A stretch of DNA of 62,705 nt from Rhizobium sp. Q54 (GCA_945861155.1 CAMATN010000009.1:1-62705); one strand, 5' to 3'. Shown: positions 32,041 through 40,930, counted from the first letter of the stretch. The notes: a model not told the origin generated them from the sequence alone. A program made the numbers and translations.

Positions 32041-32676
32041 TTACGACAGCAGCTTGCGCAGGCGCTGCGCCATCGCCTCGGCGCCGCTGTCGGGGGTGAA
32101 GGTCGCGGTGAAGCGGCCAGATTTGTCCATGACGTAGATCAGCGCGCTGTGGTCCATGTCATAGGAGCCGTCCGGGCGCGGACGCTTGGCGAAATACGCC
32201 CGGTACGCCTTTGCCGCCTGCGCGACCTGGTCGGCGCTGCCGCTCAACGCCGCGATCGGCGCGTCAAAGCTCGCGACATATGATTTAAGCACTTCGGGCG
32301 TGTCGCGCTCGTGATCGAGCGAGATGAACACGATCCCGACCTCGTCGCGCTTGCCGGCGAGCCGGTCGAGCGCCAGCGTGACCTCGTTGAGGGTGGTCGG
32401 GCAGGTATCGGGGCAATGCGTGAAGCCGAAGAACAACAGGTGCCACTTGCCCTTGAGATTGGCCTCGGTGAATTTCCGGCCGTTCTGATCGACAAGTTCG
32501 AACGGACCGCCGATCGCGCTGGCCAGGAGAGTTCCGGCGGCGCCCTTCGGGTCGTCCCGATAGGCGAAGGCGAGGAGGGCGCCGGCGGCGAGGATCAGCA
32601 GCCCCGCCAGGACGACCGCGATCAGGGCGAAGCGCGGCGAGCCGGCCGGTTTTTGCGGCGTCTCGGGATCGGCCAT
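32041..32676 (-). CDS. SCO1/SenC/PrrC-family copper chaperone
   Basis: 211 residues. An N-terminal membrane anchor (FALIAVVLAGLLILAAGALLAF) leads to a thioredoxin-like domain with HCPDTCPTTL, the CxxxC copper site, and the ligand His in YDMDHSALIY. SCO proteins deliver copper to the CuA centre of cytochrome c oxidase and act in the periplasm while anchored in the inner membrane. Immediately downstream of the PCuAC gene, 14 bases apart, giving a two-gene copper-delivery operon. Confidence 0.95.
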   Translation of the reverse strand: MADPETPQKPAGSPRFALIAVVLAGLLILAAGALLAFAYRDDPKGAAGTLLASAIGGPFELVDQNGRKFTEANLKGKWHLLFFGFTHCPDTCPTTLNEVTLALDRLAGKRDEVGIVFISLDHERDTPEVLKSYVASFDAPIAALSGSADQVAQAAKAYRAYFAKRPRPDGSYDMDHSALIYVMDKSGRFTATFTPDSGAEAMAQRLRKLLS

Positions 32677-32690
32677 CGAAGCGGCTCCGT

Positions 32691-33176
32691 TCAGTGATGC
32701 TTTTGCGTCGGCATGTGCATGCCGGCGCCGGTGTGGCCTTCGGGTCGCATCGCGCCGGGCTTCTCGACCGCGACGGTGATTTCGCGCGTCCCGCCGTTTT
32801 CGAGTCGCAACATCAGCGGAAAGGTCTGGCCGGCGCGCAACGGGGCGCTCAGTCCGACCAGCATGATGTGCAGGGCGCCCGGCTTCAGCGTAACCGGCTG
32901 GCCTGCCGGCAAATCGATCGCGGCCAGCGGGCGCATCGTCATGATCCCATCCGCCAGGGTCATGCGATGCAGTTCGGCCTGTTTGGCGACCGGCGTCGAC
33001 ACTCCGGTGAGCCGGTCGGCGGTCGGCGATTCGATCGTCAGATAGGCAGCGCCGTTTGTCGCCGTGCCGGGGGTAGCGCGAGCCCAGGCGTCGGTGATCT
33101 CGACTGTGCGCGTTTGCGCGATCGCGGCGGCGGCGATCAGCACGGAGCAGGCGACGGGCAACAAAATTTTCGACAT
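32691..33176 (-). CDS. PCuAC-family periplasmic copper chaperone
   Basis: 161 residues from ATG 33176. A signal peptide (ILLPVACSVLIAAAAIAQ) precedes ITDAWARATPGTATNGAAYLTI, the typical start of the domain. Copper-binding His/Met residues lie in ELHRMTLADGIMTMR and LHIMLVGL. The tail is extra rich in His and Met (HTGAGMHMPTQKHH), a second likely copper site. PCuAC loads SCO1 or CuA with Cu(I). It is first gene of the PCuAC-SCO pair. Confidence 0.95.
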   Translation of the reverse strand: MSKILLPVACSVLIAAAAIAQTRTVEITDAWARATPGTATNGAAYLTIESPTADRLTGVSTPVAKQAELHRMTLADGIMTMRPLAAIDLPAGQPVTLKPGALHIMLVGLSAPLRAGQTFPLMLRLENGGTREITVAVEKPGAMRPEGHTGAGMHMPTQKHH

Positions 33177-33202
33177 CCGAAAATCCCTCACGCGCGGCTC
33201 GG

Positions 33203-33562
33203 CTATTGTGCCAGCAGCGCCTCGATCTCGGCGATCAGGTGGCGCAGGTGAAACGGCTTGGCCAATATCCGCGGCCGTTGCCCGGCGAACCGGTCGTCCT
33301 GCAAGGCAACCGCGGCGAACCCGGTGATGAACATGACGCGAATTTCCGGCTGGCGCGCAGCGACCCGCCGGGCCAGCTCGATCCCGTCCATGCCGGGCAT
33401 CACCACGTCGGCGAGCAACAAATCATAATCAGCGTCGTGCGCGCGATCGAGCGCGGCGTCGCCATCGCCGACCGCATCGACCGCGTGGCCGGCCCGGCGC
33501 AGCCCCAGGCTCAGGAATGCGCGCATGCGGTCGTCGTCTTCGGCAAGGAGAATGCGCGCCAT
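33203..33562 (-). CDS. cpdR: CpdR-like single-domain response regulator
   Basis: 119 residues consisting only of a receiver domain. ARILLAEDDDRMRAFL gives the acidic pocket, LLLADVVMPGMDG the phosphoacceptor Asp52, and LAKPFHLRHLI the conserved Lys. Sequence and size match alphaproteobacterial CpdR, which in its unphosphorylated form directs ClpXP to cell-cycle substrates such as PdeA and CtrA. It is divergent from the N-formylglutamate amidohydrolase gene, the neighbour often seen for cpdR. It ends AQ rather than the double alanine of the Caulobacter protein. Confidence 0.85.
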   Translation of the reverse strand: MARILLAEDDDRMRAFLSLGLRRAGHAVDAVGDGDAALDRAHDADYDLLLADVVMPGMDGIELARRVAARQPEIRVMFITGFAAVALQDDRFAGQRPRILAKPFHLRHLIAEIEALLAQ

Positions 33563-33775
33563 TGCCCGCGATACCGTTCGTTAATCAACACCCGGATCAA
33601 CACCCCGGATCAAATCCCGGTCCGGCTCGTGACCAGGGAGCGCTCGCCCCGACCGACGGAAGCATTAACACGCGCGTCCTCCCGGCGGAAGGTAAGGCGG
33701 GTGACTTCCTGGCGACTTCTCCGGGTGGGGCGCGGTGGAGGTGACATCGCCACGGCGGTTCACTAAGCTTGACGA

Positions 33776-34675
33776 ATGGACCGTGCGGGTGTGCGACAGC
33801 CGGATGGCGAAAGCATCGTCGACTTGCGGGAGCCGGCGCGGGGCGCTGTCCCGCTCGTCCTCGCCTCGCCCCATAGCGGCGCCGATTATCGCGAGGAATT
33901 CCTGGCCTCCTCGCGTCTCGACCCGCTGACCTTGCGGCGCTCCGAGGACAGCTTTGTCGACGAGATCTTCGCCGCCGGGCCGGGTCTCGGCGCGCCGTTG
34001 CTCGCGGCCCGTTTCCCGCGCGCCTATCTCGATGTCAATCGCGAGCCGTGGGAACTCGATCCGGCGATGTTTTCGGACGCGTTGCCGGGTTTCTGCAACA
34101 TCCGCTCGCCGCGGGTGCGCATGGGGCTCGGGACGATTGCCCGAATCGTCGCCAGCGGCGAGGAGATCTATGCCCGCAAGCTGCGCTTTTTCGAGGCAAG
34201 GACGCGGGTCGAAACGCTGTACCAGCCCTATCATCAAGCGCTGCGGCGGCTGGTCGGCGAGACCGAGGCGGCATTCGGCGGGTATCTGCTGATCGATTGC
34301 CATTCGATGCCGTCGGGCGCGAGCGAAATCGGCGGCCAGGACGGCGCGGATATCGTGCTCGGCGACTGCCACGGCGTCTCGTGCGCGCCGCCTGTCTTCG
34401 AGGCGGCCCGCTCGTTTCTCGCCCAGCGCGGTTTCGCGGTCGCGCTCAACGCCCCCTATGCCGGCGGGTTCACGACCGGTCACTACGGAACCCCGCGACG
34501 GGGCCGCCACGCGTTGCAGATCGAGATCAACCGGGCGCTTTACATGGACGAGCGCAGCTACCGGCGCAAGCCCGGGTTCGACCGGTTGAGGACGGAAATG
34601 ACCGGGCTTGTCGCCCATCTCGCGCAAATCATGCAGGATTGGCTCGGCGAGGCCCCGCGCGCCGCGGCCGAGTAA
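33776..34675 (+). CDS. N-formylglutamate amidohydrolase family protein
   Basis: 299 residues from ATG 33776. Landmarks are LVLASPHSGADY near the N-terminus, EDSFVDEIF, DVNREPWELD, YLLIDCHSMPSG and the zinc-site type segment PYAGGFTTGHYG, followed by HALQIEINRALYMDE. The family releases formate from N-formyl-glutamate at the end of histidine breakdown. No hut genes are nearby, and homologues beside cpdR are widespread, so a housekeeping or N-formyl-amino-acid scavenging role is equally possible. Confidence 0.93.
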   Translation: MDRAGVRQPDGESIVDLREPARGAVPLVLASPHSGADYREEFLASSRLDPLTLRRSEDSFVDEIFAAGPGLGAPLLAARFPRAYLDVNREPWELDPAMFSDALPGFCNIRSPRVRMGLGTIARIVASGEEIYARKLRFFEARTRVETLYQPYHQALRRLVGETEAAFGGYLLIDCHSMPSGASEIGGQDGADIVLGDCHGVSCAPPVFEAARSFLAQRGFAVALNAPYAGGFTTGHYGTPRRGRHALQIEINRALYMDERSYRRKPGFDRLRTEMTGLVAHLAQIMQDWLGEAPRAAAE

Positions 34676-34733
34676 TTCCTGAGTTATTCTGCGCCGAATC
34701 GTAGCTATAGCGGTCTCGGGCTGATAACTAATT

Positions 34734-34813
34734 GTCGTCCCGGCGAAGGCCGGGACCCATTTTCCGGCCGTCTCGGGCTCGGATCGATGGGTCCCGGCCT
34801 TCGCCGGGACGAC
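34734..34813. repeat. perfect 26-bp inverted repeat, family B, possible terminator
   Basis: The arms 34734-34759 and 34788-34813, starting GTCGTCCCGGCGAAGGCCGG, are exact complements with a 28-base loop. The right arm is followed by AGTTTTTT, so on the plus strand it could terminate the amidohydrolase transcript. The family is shared with 4058-4118. Confidence 0.85.
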
Positions 34814-34907
34814 AGTTTTTTGGACCGCCCGGGCGGGACTCCGCGCGCAACTCCGCGCCGCGGCGGTGTTAATGGCTGTAGGGCGGGTCGGTGGCGCGGA
34901 GAGCGCG

Positions 34908-35741
34908 ATGGACGACATCCGGGACTACACGATCGCGCAGAACTGGTCGGATTACAGCGCGGACGAGCACGCAATCTGGCGGCTGCTGTTCGAACGCCAA
35001 CAGCATTTGCTGACCGGCCGCGCCTGCCGCGAATATCTCGACGGTTTGGAAGGGCTGCGCGTCGCGGCCGATGGGATTCCCGATTTCCGCCGGCTCAGCG
35101 ACATCCTCGACCGGGCCACCGGATGGCGCATCGTCGCGGTGCCGGGGCTGGTCCCCGACGATGTATTTTTTGCGTTTCTCGCGCAGCGCCGGTTCCCCGC
35201 GACCTGCTTCATCCGGCGGCGCGACCAGCTCGACTATCTGCAGGAGCCGGACGTCTTTCACGACATCTACGGCCATGTGCCGATGCTGGTGAACCCGGTT
35301 TTCGCCGATTACATGCAGGCTTATGGCGAAGGCGGGTTGAAGGCGCTGCGGCTCGGCCATCTCGAAATGCTGGCGCGGCTCTATTGGTATACGGTCGAGT
35401 TCGGCCTGATTGCGACAGCGGAGGGGCTGCGGATTTTCGGCTCCGGGATCCTGTCCTCGGCCGGGGAATCGGTCTATTGCCTCGATGACCCAAGCCCGCA
35501 CCGCTTGCGGTTCGATCTGCGCCGGGTGATGCGGACGCAGTATCGAATCGATCGGTACCAGGAGACCTATTTCGTCATCGATGATTTCGCCGAGCTGTTC
35601 GCGGCGACCCGTCCCGATTTCGCGCCGATCTATCGCGAGCTTGCGGTGCTGCCGGATGTCGCCGCCCGGCTGCCCGGGGAAACCAGGTCCCGGCCTGCGC
35701 GCAAAAAAGAAGGGCCGCGCAGAAGCGCGGCCCGAGTTTAG
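34908..35741 (+). CDS. phhA: phenylalanine 4-monooxygenase (aromatic amino acid hydroxylase)
   Basis: 277 residues from ATG 34908. The iron ligands are in FHDIYGHVPML (two His) and the Glu in YWYTVEFGL. FGSGILSSAGE is the pterin-binding region. The N-terminal QNWSDYSADEHAIWRLLFERQ is diagnostic. It hydroxylates phenylalanine to tyrosine using O2 and tetrahydropterin. The usual partner, pterin-4a-carbinolamine dehydratase, is not in the window. The last 20 residues are basic and contain a strong hairpin in DNA. Confidence 0.95.
   Translation: MDDIRDYTIAQNWSDYSADEHAIWRLLFERQQHLLTGRACREYLDGLEGLRVAADGIPDFRRLSDILDRATGWRIVAVPGLVPDDVFFAFLAQRRFPATCFIRRRDQLDYLQEPDVFHDIYGHVPMLVNPVFADYMQAYGEGGLKALRLGHLEMLARLYWYTVEFGLIATAEGLRIFGSGILSSAGESVYCLDDPSPHRLRFDLRRVMRTQYRIDRYQETYFVIDDFAELFAATRPDFAPIYRELAVLPDVAARLPGETRSRPARKKEGPRRSAARV
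35712..35733 (+). terminator. 9-bp GC hairpin overlapping the phhA stop, possible weak terminator
   Basis: GGGCCGCGC (35712-35720) pairs perfectly with GCGCGGCCC (35725-35733) across an AGAA tetraloop. Only GAGTTTA follows, so the U-tract is poor. It may stabilise the mRNA 3' end or precede a small RNA. Confidence 0.45.
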
Positions 35742-35796
35742 GGAGGAAACGCCTAGAAGACGTACGGTAGAACCACCAGAGGCGCTTCATACCGCA

Positions 35797-35937
35797 CCGC
35801 ACAATTTAGTGAGCGGCCCGGCGAAGTCAACCCCTCTGAAAAAAAGGCTTCCACACAAAAATGGCTGGCAGACTTGGGCATTTCTCATAGCTCGGGTGTT
35901 ATAGGTTCCGGCGCCTTGTGTGCGCCGCACAATTTAG
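35797..35937 (+). repeat. 13-bp direct repeat between phhA and otsB
   Basis: CCGCACAATTTAG occurs at 35797-35809 and again at 35925-35937, 128 bases apart, in the 236-base gap that otherwise holds no gene. The second copy lies 40 bases upstream of otsB. It could be a regulator-binding site or RNA element. Confidence 0.5.
35874..35904 (+). promoter_or_regulatory. candidate promoter of otsBA
   Basis: TTGGGC at 35874-35879 and TGTTATAG around 35897-35904 give a sigma-70-like pair with a 17-19 base spacer, about 75 bases before otsB. It is the only good match in the gap. Confidence 0.35.
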
Positions 35938-35977
35938 CGCCGGCGAGCGGGGTGCCGGTTCGCGACCGGGCGGCTCG

Positions 35978-36727
35978 ATGAGGCCGCCGCCGCTCGATCG
36001 CCAATCCGCCTTGTTCCTCGATGTCGACGGCACGCTGCTGGAGATCGCGCTGCGACCTGAGCTTGTGCGTGTGCCGGCCGAGCTGCCGAAATTGCTCGAC
36101 GGCTTGGCGCAACAGCGCGGCGGCGCGCTTGCGCTGGTCAGCGGCCGTCGGATCGACGAGGTCGATTGGTTGTGGCGGCCATGGCGCGGTCCGGCGGCGG
36201 GTTTGCACGGCGCCGAGCGCCGTCGCGCCGACGCCAGTGATGTGCCGGGCGGAAGCCCCGCCGACCGCGCCGCCGCCGCCGCGCTCGACCGATCGCGACC
36301 GGCGTTGCGGCAATTCGCGCTGCACTCGCCGGGGGTCAGGCTCGAGGACAAGGGCATGGCGCTTGCCTTGCACTACCGCGAGGCGCCCGACAGAGAAGCA
36401 GCCGCCCGCGACATCGCCGAACGCTGGGCGCGGCAGGAATGCGACAGCCTGCAACTGATCGCCGGCAAGATGATCTTCGAACTGCGGCCGTTGCATCATA
36501 GCAAGGGCGTCGCGATCGCCGCTTTCATGGCCGAGCCGCCGTTCCGCGGTCGGCGCCCGGTATTCCTCGGCGACGACACCACCGACGAGGACGGGTTTGC
36601 CGAGGTCAATCGCCGGGCCGGCCTGTCGATCCGGGTCGGGGAGTCGGGTGAGCCGACCGCGGCAGGCTACCGCCTTCCCTCGGTGGATGCGACGCTCGCA
36701 TGGCTGGGGGCCGAACGCGCTGCCTGA
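35978..36727 (+). CDS. otsB: trehalose-6-phosphate phosphatase
   Basis: 249 residues from ATG 35978. HAD motif I is FLDVDGTLLEI, motif II region LALVSGRRIDEVD, and the late acidic motif GDDTTDEDGF binds Mg. KMIFELRPLHHSKGVAI is typical of OtsB. It removes phosphate from trehalose-6-phosphate, completing synthesis of the osmoprotectant. OtsA is encoded 100 bases downstream on the same strand, so both steps are present. Confidence 0.95.
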   Translation: MRPPPLDRQSALFLDVDGTLLEIALRPELVRVPAELPKLLDGLAQQRGGALALVSGRRIDEVDWLWRPWRGPAAGLHGAERRRADASDVPGGSPADRAAAAALDRSRPALRQFALHSPGVRLEDKGMALALHYREAPDREAAARDIAERWARQECDSLQLIAGKMIFELRPLHHSKGVAIAAFMAEPPFRGRRPVFLGDDTTDEDGFAEVNRRAGLSIRVGESGEPTAAGYRLPSVDATLAWLGAERAA

Positions 36728-36827
36728 TTCACCGGCCATCCGAGGAACGGCGACGGTACGGCGCCGTTGCAATCTCCGGTGGCTGGAGGGACCCCTCGCG
36801 GGTTTGCGTGGAAGGCGAGTGCAGGGA

Positions 36828-38291
36828 ATGGCGGCATACGATGCCGGCTGGACCATCAGTGAAAGGCGGGTTGGCGGGTCGCCGGCGCCGGCGGCGCGCG
36901 TCTCGGCCGTCCGCAGCGCCAACCGTCGGCTCGTCGTCGTGTCGAACCGGGTTGGGCCGGTCGATGCCGGCAAGGCCAGCGAGGGCGGTCTGGCGGTGGC
37001 GTTGCGCGCCGCGCTCGAACATGCCGGCGGGATCTGGTTCGGTTTTAGCGGCTCGGTGGTCGAGCGGCCGGGCGAGACGCCCCATCTGGCCTCCGCCGGC
37101 GACATCACCTGGGCGACGCTCGATCTGACCCGGCGCGATTTCGACGAGTACTATATCGGCTACGCCAACCGCGTGTTGTGGCCACTGTTCCATTATCGGC
37201 CCTCGCTGGTCGGCTTTTCGCGCCGCGACCTTGCCGGCTATTTGCGGGTCAACGCGGCCTTCGCGCGCGGCCTGCTGCCGATGCTCGAACCGGACGATCT
37301 CGTATGGGTGCATGACTACCACCTGATCCCGCTCGGCGAGGCGCTACGGGGATTGGGGTGCCGTCAGACCATCGGCTTTTTTCTGCACACGCCGTTTCCG
37401 GCGGCCGAATTGTTGCGTCTGGTGCCCAATCACCGCGAGCTGGTCGCGGCGCTGTGCGCCTATGATCTCGTTGGGTTTCAGACCCTGTCGGACCTCGAAG
37501 GCTTCCGCGACTACCTGCTGCGCTGGGGCGGCGGGGAGGATCTCGGCGGCGGAAAGTTGCGCGCTTTCGGCCGCACGCTTCGGGCCGCGGTGTTCCCGGT
37601 CGGCATCGACGTCGATGCGATCGCCGCACAGGCGCTGGCGGCTGAAAAATCGCGCCACACCCGCCGGCTGCGCGACAGCGTGCGCGAACGCTCGCTCTTG
37701 ATCGGCGTCGACCGGCTCGATTACTCGAAGGGGCTGCCCGAACGCTTTGCCGCCTACGCGCATCTGCTCGAGCACTATCCGCGGACGCGCGGCCGCATTG
37801 TGTTCCTGCAGATCGCGCCGCCGTCGCGCTCGGACGTTCCCGAATACCGCGAGATCCGCCAGACCCTCGAAGCCGCCGCCGGCAACATCAACGGCCGCTA
37901 TGCCGAATTCGACTGGACCCCGCTGCGCTATCTGAACAAGAGCTTCAACCACCGCATCCTGACCGGTTTTTACCGAACGGCGCCGCTGGCGCTGGTAACG
38001 CCGTTGCGCGATGGGATGAACCTCGTCGTAAAGGAATATCTGGCCTCGCAGGACCCCGAAAACCCGGGCATGCCGGTGTTGTCCTCGTTTGCCGGAGCGG
38101 CGCGCGAGCTGGGCGAGGCTATCCTCGTCAATCCGCTCGATCGCGAGGGCGTGGCCGAAGCGATCTTGCAGGGGCTGGAGATGCCAACGGGCGAGCGCAA
38201 GGAGCGATGGAACGCGATGATGGCGACGTTGCGGCGCAATGACGCCGCTGCTTGGCGTCAGCGCTTTATCGAGGCGCTGGCCACGCCATGA
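36828..38291 (+). CDS. otsA: trehalose-6-phosphate synthase (GT20)
   Basis: 487 residues from ATG 36828 with CAGGGA nearby. RLVVVSNRVGPVD starts the GT-B fold, followed by VWVHDYHLIPL, GFFLHTPFP, GVDRLDYSKGLPER and the donor-site segment LVTPLRDGMNLVVKEYLAS. It joins glucose from UDP-glucose to glucose-6-phosphate. The first 35 residues are an extension without motif. The open frame continues upstream through the end of otsB in another frame, but homology starts near the chosen ATG. The stop is seven bases from the convergent amidase stop. Confidence 0.95.
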   Translation: MAAYDAGWTISERRVGGSPAPAARVSAVRSANRRLVVVSNRVGPVDAGKASEGGLAVALRAALEHAGGIWFGFSGSVVERPGETPHLASAGDITWATLDLTRRDFDEYYIGYANRVLWPLFHYRPSLVGFSRRDLAGYLRVNAAFARGLLPMLEPDDLVWVHDYHLIPLGEALRGLGCRQTIGFFLHTPFPAAELLRLVPNHRELVAALCAYDLVGFQTLSDLEGFRDYLLRWGGGEDLGGGKLRAFGRTLRAAVFPVGIDVDAIAAQALAAEKSRHTRRLRDSVRERSLLIGVDRLDYSKGLPERFAAYAHLLEHYPRTRGRIVFLQIAPPSRSDVPEYREIRQTLEAAAGNINGRYAEFDWTPLRYLNKSFNHRILTGFYRTAPLALVTPLRDGMNLVVKEYLASQDPENPGMPVLSSFAGAARELGEAILVNPLDREGVAEAILQGLEMPTGERKERWNAMMATLRRNDAAAWRQRFIEALATP

Positions 38292-38297
38292 TCACCC

Positions 38298-39686
38298 CTA
38301 TGAGTTGACGGGCGACGATCGGGTGATGCCGTCGCGTTCGAGCGCCCAGGCGACGCGCAACGCATCGGCCTCGCGCCACGGCGCCGCGACGATCTGCACG
38401 CCGATCGGCAAAGTGTCGGCCGCGCGCAGCGGCGCCACCACGACCGGCAACCCGATGAACGACAGCGGTTGGGTATAGACGCCGAGATAAGGCCGGGCCG
38501 GCACCGTCGCGCCATCGATCTCGATTGTCTCCTGCCCGATCAGCGGCGCGGTGCACGGCGTCGCCGGAGCCAGCACAATGTCAACGTCGCGGAACAGTTT
38601 CAGCACCTGTTCGCGGTACCACCGCCGGAAACGCTGCGCCTCGATCACCCAGGAAGCCGGGACCAGCGCGCCGGCCAGGAAACGGTCGCGGGTCATCGGG
38701 TCGAAATCGCCGGCGCGGGATTTTAAATCGGCGAAGTGCAAACTGCCGCCCTCCGCCGCGGTGATGATAAAGGCCGCGGCGCGCGCCCGCGCCGCTTGCG
38801 GCAACTCGACCTGGGCGGTCGCGCCGAGCGCGCCGGCGACCGTGGCGACCGCCGCCGCCGCGACTTCGGTGCCGGCGAAATGACCGCTGGCGATGGCGAT
38901 GCGCAATCCCGCGGCGCCCCGGGCCAATTCGCCCGAGGCCGGCTCGGCTGCCCGCCCGGTACAGACCGGGTCCCGCGAGTCGGGGCCTTGCATCGCATCG
39001 TAGGCGGCGGCGAGATCGGCGACCGAGCGGGCGAACGGGCCGACATGGTCGAGGCTCGCCGAAAACAGCCGGGCGCCGGCCCGGCTCAGCCTGCCGTAGG
39101 TCGGCTTCAGCCCGAAAATGCCGCACAACGCGGCGGGAACCCGGATCGACCCGTTAGTATCAGAGCCGAGCGACAGCGGCACCAGCCCGCCGCCGACCGA
39201 AGCGGCCGAGCCGCCCGAAGACCCGCCGGCAACCCGCGCCAGATCGTGCGGGTTGTGGGTCGGACCGTAATGGGTGTTCTCGGTGGTAAAGCCGTAGGCG
39301 TATTCGTCCATATTCAGCGCGCCGATCGGGACCGCGCCGGCGGCGATCAATCGGCCGACAACCGTCGCATCGGCGGTGGCGGGGGCACGCTCCGCATCGA
39401 TTTTCGATCCGGCGAGGGTCACCACGCCGGCCAGGTCGAACAGGTTCTTGACCGCGAACGGCACCCCGGCGAGCGGTCCCGGATCGGCGCCATTGGCGCG
39501 CCGGTCATCGACCGCCCGGGCCGCGGCGAGGGCGCGTTCGCCGGTGATTGCGGTAAAGGCGTTGAGCCGGGGATTGCCCGCTTCGATCCGCGCCAGCGCG
39601 CTTTCGGCCACCTCGATCGCCCGCACCTCACCCGCGCGCACCGCCGCCGCGATTTCCAACGCGCTGGCGAAAATGCTGCCGCTCAC
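38298..39686 (-). CDS. atzE: AtzE-type amidase, 1-carboxybiuret hydrolase subunit
   Basis: 462 residues of the amidase signature family. The catalytic Lys is in PFAVKNLFDLAG, the cis-Ser in GGSSGGSAAS, and the nucleophile in GSDTNGSIRVPA. The AtzG-like protein, encoded directly upstream with a four-base overlap, marks it as AtzE rather than a generic amidase. AtzE-AtzG hydrolyses 1-carboxybiuret to 1,3-dicarboxyurea plus ammonia in cyanuric-acid mineralisation. Last gene of the transporter operon. Confidence 0.88.
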   Translation of the reverse strand: MSGSIFASALEIAAAVRAGEVRAIEVAESALARIEAGNPRLNAFTAITGERALAAARAVDDRRANGADPGPLAGVPFAVKNLFDLAGVVTLAGSKIDAERAPATADATVVGRLIAAGAVPIGALNMDEYAYGFTTENTHYGPTHNPHDLARVAGGSSGGSAASVGGGLVPLSLGSDTNGSIRVPAALCGIFGLKPTYGRLSRAGARLFSASLDHVGPFARSVADLAAAYDAMQGPDSRDPVCTGRAAEPASGELARGAAGLRIAIASGHFAGTEVAAAAVATVAGALGATAQVELPQAARARAAAFIITAAEGGSLHFADLKSRAGDFDPMTRDRFLAGALVPASWVIEAQRFRRWYREQVLKLFRDVDIVLAPATPCTAPLIGQETIEIDGATVPARPYLGVYTQPLSFIGLPVVVAPLRAADTLPIGVQIVAAPWREADALRVAWALERDGITRSSPVNS

Positions 39687-39871
39687 GGCCGGAACACCGC
39701 GGCCGGCTCGATCTCGTCCGGCAGTGGAAAATCCATCACCAGCTTCGCCATCTCGGCGATGCGCGCGACATTGACGATAACGCCCGGCCGGTGCGCCGGA
39801 TCGAGCGGCAAGCCGATCAGCCGCGCCGCGGCGTCGACATAGGCTTCGGCATCAAAGGGCGGTTCCGCCAT
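39683..39871 (-). CDS. atzG: AtzG-like subunit (DUF4089), GatC-like partner of AtzE
   Basis: 62 residues. EAYVDAAARLIGLPLDPAHR and VVNVARIAEMAKLVMDFPL match the AtzG/DUF4089 family, short helical proteins resembling GatC that wrap around AtzE. ATG 39871 has GAGGAG upstream. Its stop overlaps the atzE start by four bases, so the two are translated together. Real AtzG is slightly longer (about 68), which may be start choice. Confidence 0.85.
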   Translation of the reverse strand: MAEPPFDAEAYVDAAARLIGLPLDPAHRPGVIVNVARIAEMAKLVMDFPLPDEIEPAAVFRP

Positions 39872-39898
39872 CGCGTCTCCTCTCGGCTCCTATTGGGC

Positions 39899-40930
39899 TC
39901 AGCCCGCCGCCATCAGCCGCGGTTCGACGGCATCGGCGATCGGGTGGTGACAGGCGGCGAACTGCCCGGCGGCAATCTCGCGCAGGACCGGCATGGACGC
40001 CACGCAAGCCTCGCTCGCCCGCCCGCACCTTCCGTACAGCGGACAGATCTGGGGCGCCGGGTCGATCGGGCTGCGCGGCTCGCCGGGCAGGCCGATTCGC
40101 GTCGAGCGCCCAGCTGAGGCGCCCGGCCTTGGGACGGCCGACAGCAGCGCCTGCGTGTAGGGATGCGCCGGCGCGGCGAATACCTGCCCGGCCGGCCCGC
40201 TCTCGACGATATGGCCGAGATACATGACGAGGATGCGGTCGCACAGCAGCCGCACGACATTGAGATCGTGGCTGACGAACAGATACGACAGGTTCAGCTG
40301 CCGCTTCAGATCCTGAAGCAATTGCAGGATCACGACCTGGACCGACACGTCGAGCGCCGAGGTCGGCTCGTCGAGGATTAGGAGGCGCGGCTCGACCGCG
40401 ATTGCCCGGGCGATCCCGACCCGCGCCTTCTGCCCGCCGGACAGCTGGTGCGGGTAGCGGCCAAGCAGATCCGCCGATAGTCCGGTCAGCCGCGCCACCT
40501 CCGCGACGCGAGCGCGCAACGCCGCACCAGAGAGCCGGCGCAACCGCAGCAGCGGGTCGGCGATAGCGCGGAACGCGGTGAAATGCGGGTTGAGGCTGTC
40601 GGTCGCGTCCTGGAACACCATCTGGATCTGCCCGCGCTGCGGCGCCAGGCCAAAGCGCCGCGCCGGCACGGTGCCGATTTCCTCTCCGTCAAACCTAATC
40701 GAGCCGTCGCTGGGATCAAGCAGGCGCGCGATCAGCCGGACTAGGGTGGATTTGCCGCAGCCGGATTCGCCGACCAGCCCGACCGTCTCGCCCCGCCCGA
40801 TCGCGAAGCTGACGCCGTCGACCGCATGGAGAAAGGACGGCACCCGGTTGCGCGGCCAGATCGCGCGCTTGCCCACCGGGAACAGCTTGCGCAGCCCCTC
40901 GACGGCGAGCAGCGCTTCACCCGCCATCAT
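39899..40930 (-). CDS. peptide-type ABC transporter ATPase (DppF/OppF-like)
   Basis: 343 residues from the ATG at 40930, which overlaps the stop of the previous ATPase (ATGA). Walker A GESGCGKST, Q-loop MVFQDATDSLNP, signature LSGGQKAR, Walker B LLILDEPTSALD and the H-loop FVSHDLNVV are intact. The C-terminus has CPLYGRCGRASEAC, the cysteine-rich oligopeptide-ATPase extension that can hold an iron-sulfur site. It energises uptake with its DppD-like partner. Confidence 0.94.
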   Translation of the reverse strand: MMAGEALLAVEGLRKLFPVGKRAIWPRNRVPSFLHAVDGVSFAIGRGETVGLVGESGCGKSTLVRLIARLLDPSDGSIRFDGEEIGTVPARRFGLAPQRGQIQMVFQDATDSLNPHFTAFRAIADPLLRLRRLSGAALRARVAEVARLTGLSADLLGRYPHQLSGGQKARVGIARAIAVEPRLLILDEPTSALDVSVQVVILQLLQDLKRQLNLSYLFVSHDLNVVRLLCDRILVMYLGHIVESGPAGQVFAAPAHPYTQALLSAVPRPGASAGRSTRIGLPGEPRSPIDPAPQICPLYGRCGRASEACVASMPVLREIAAGQFAACHHPIADAVEPRLMAAG

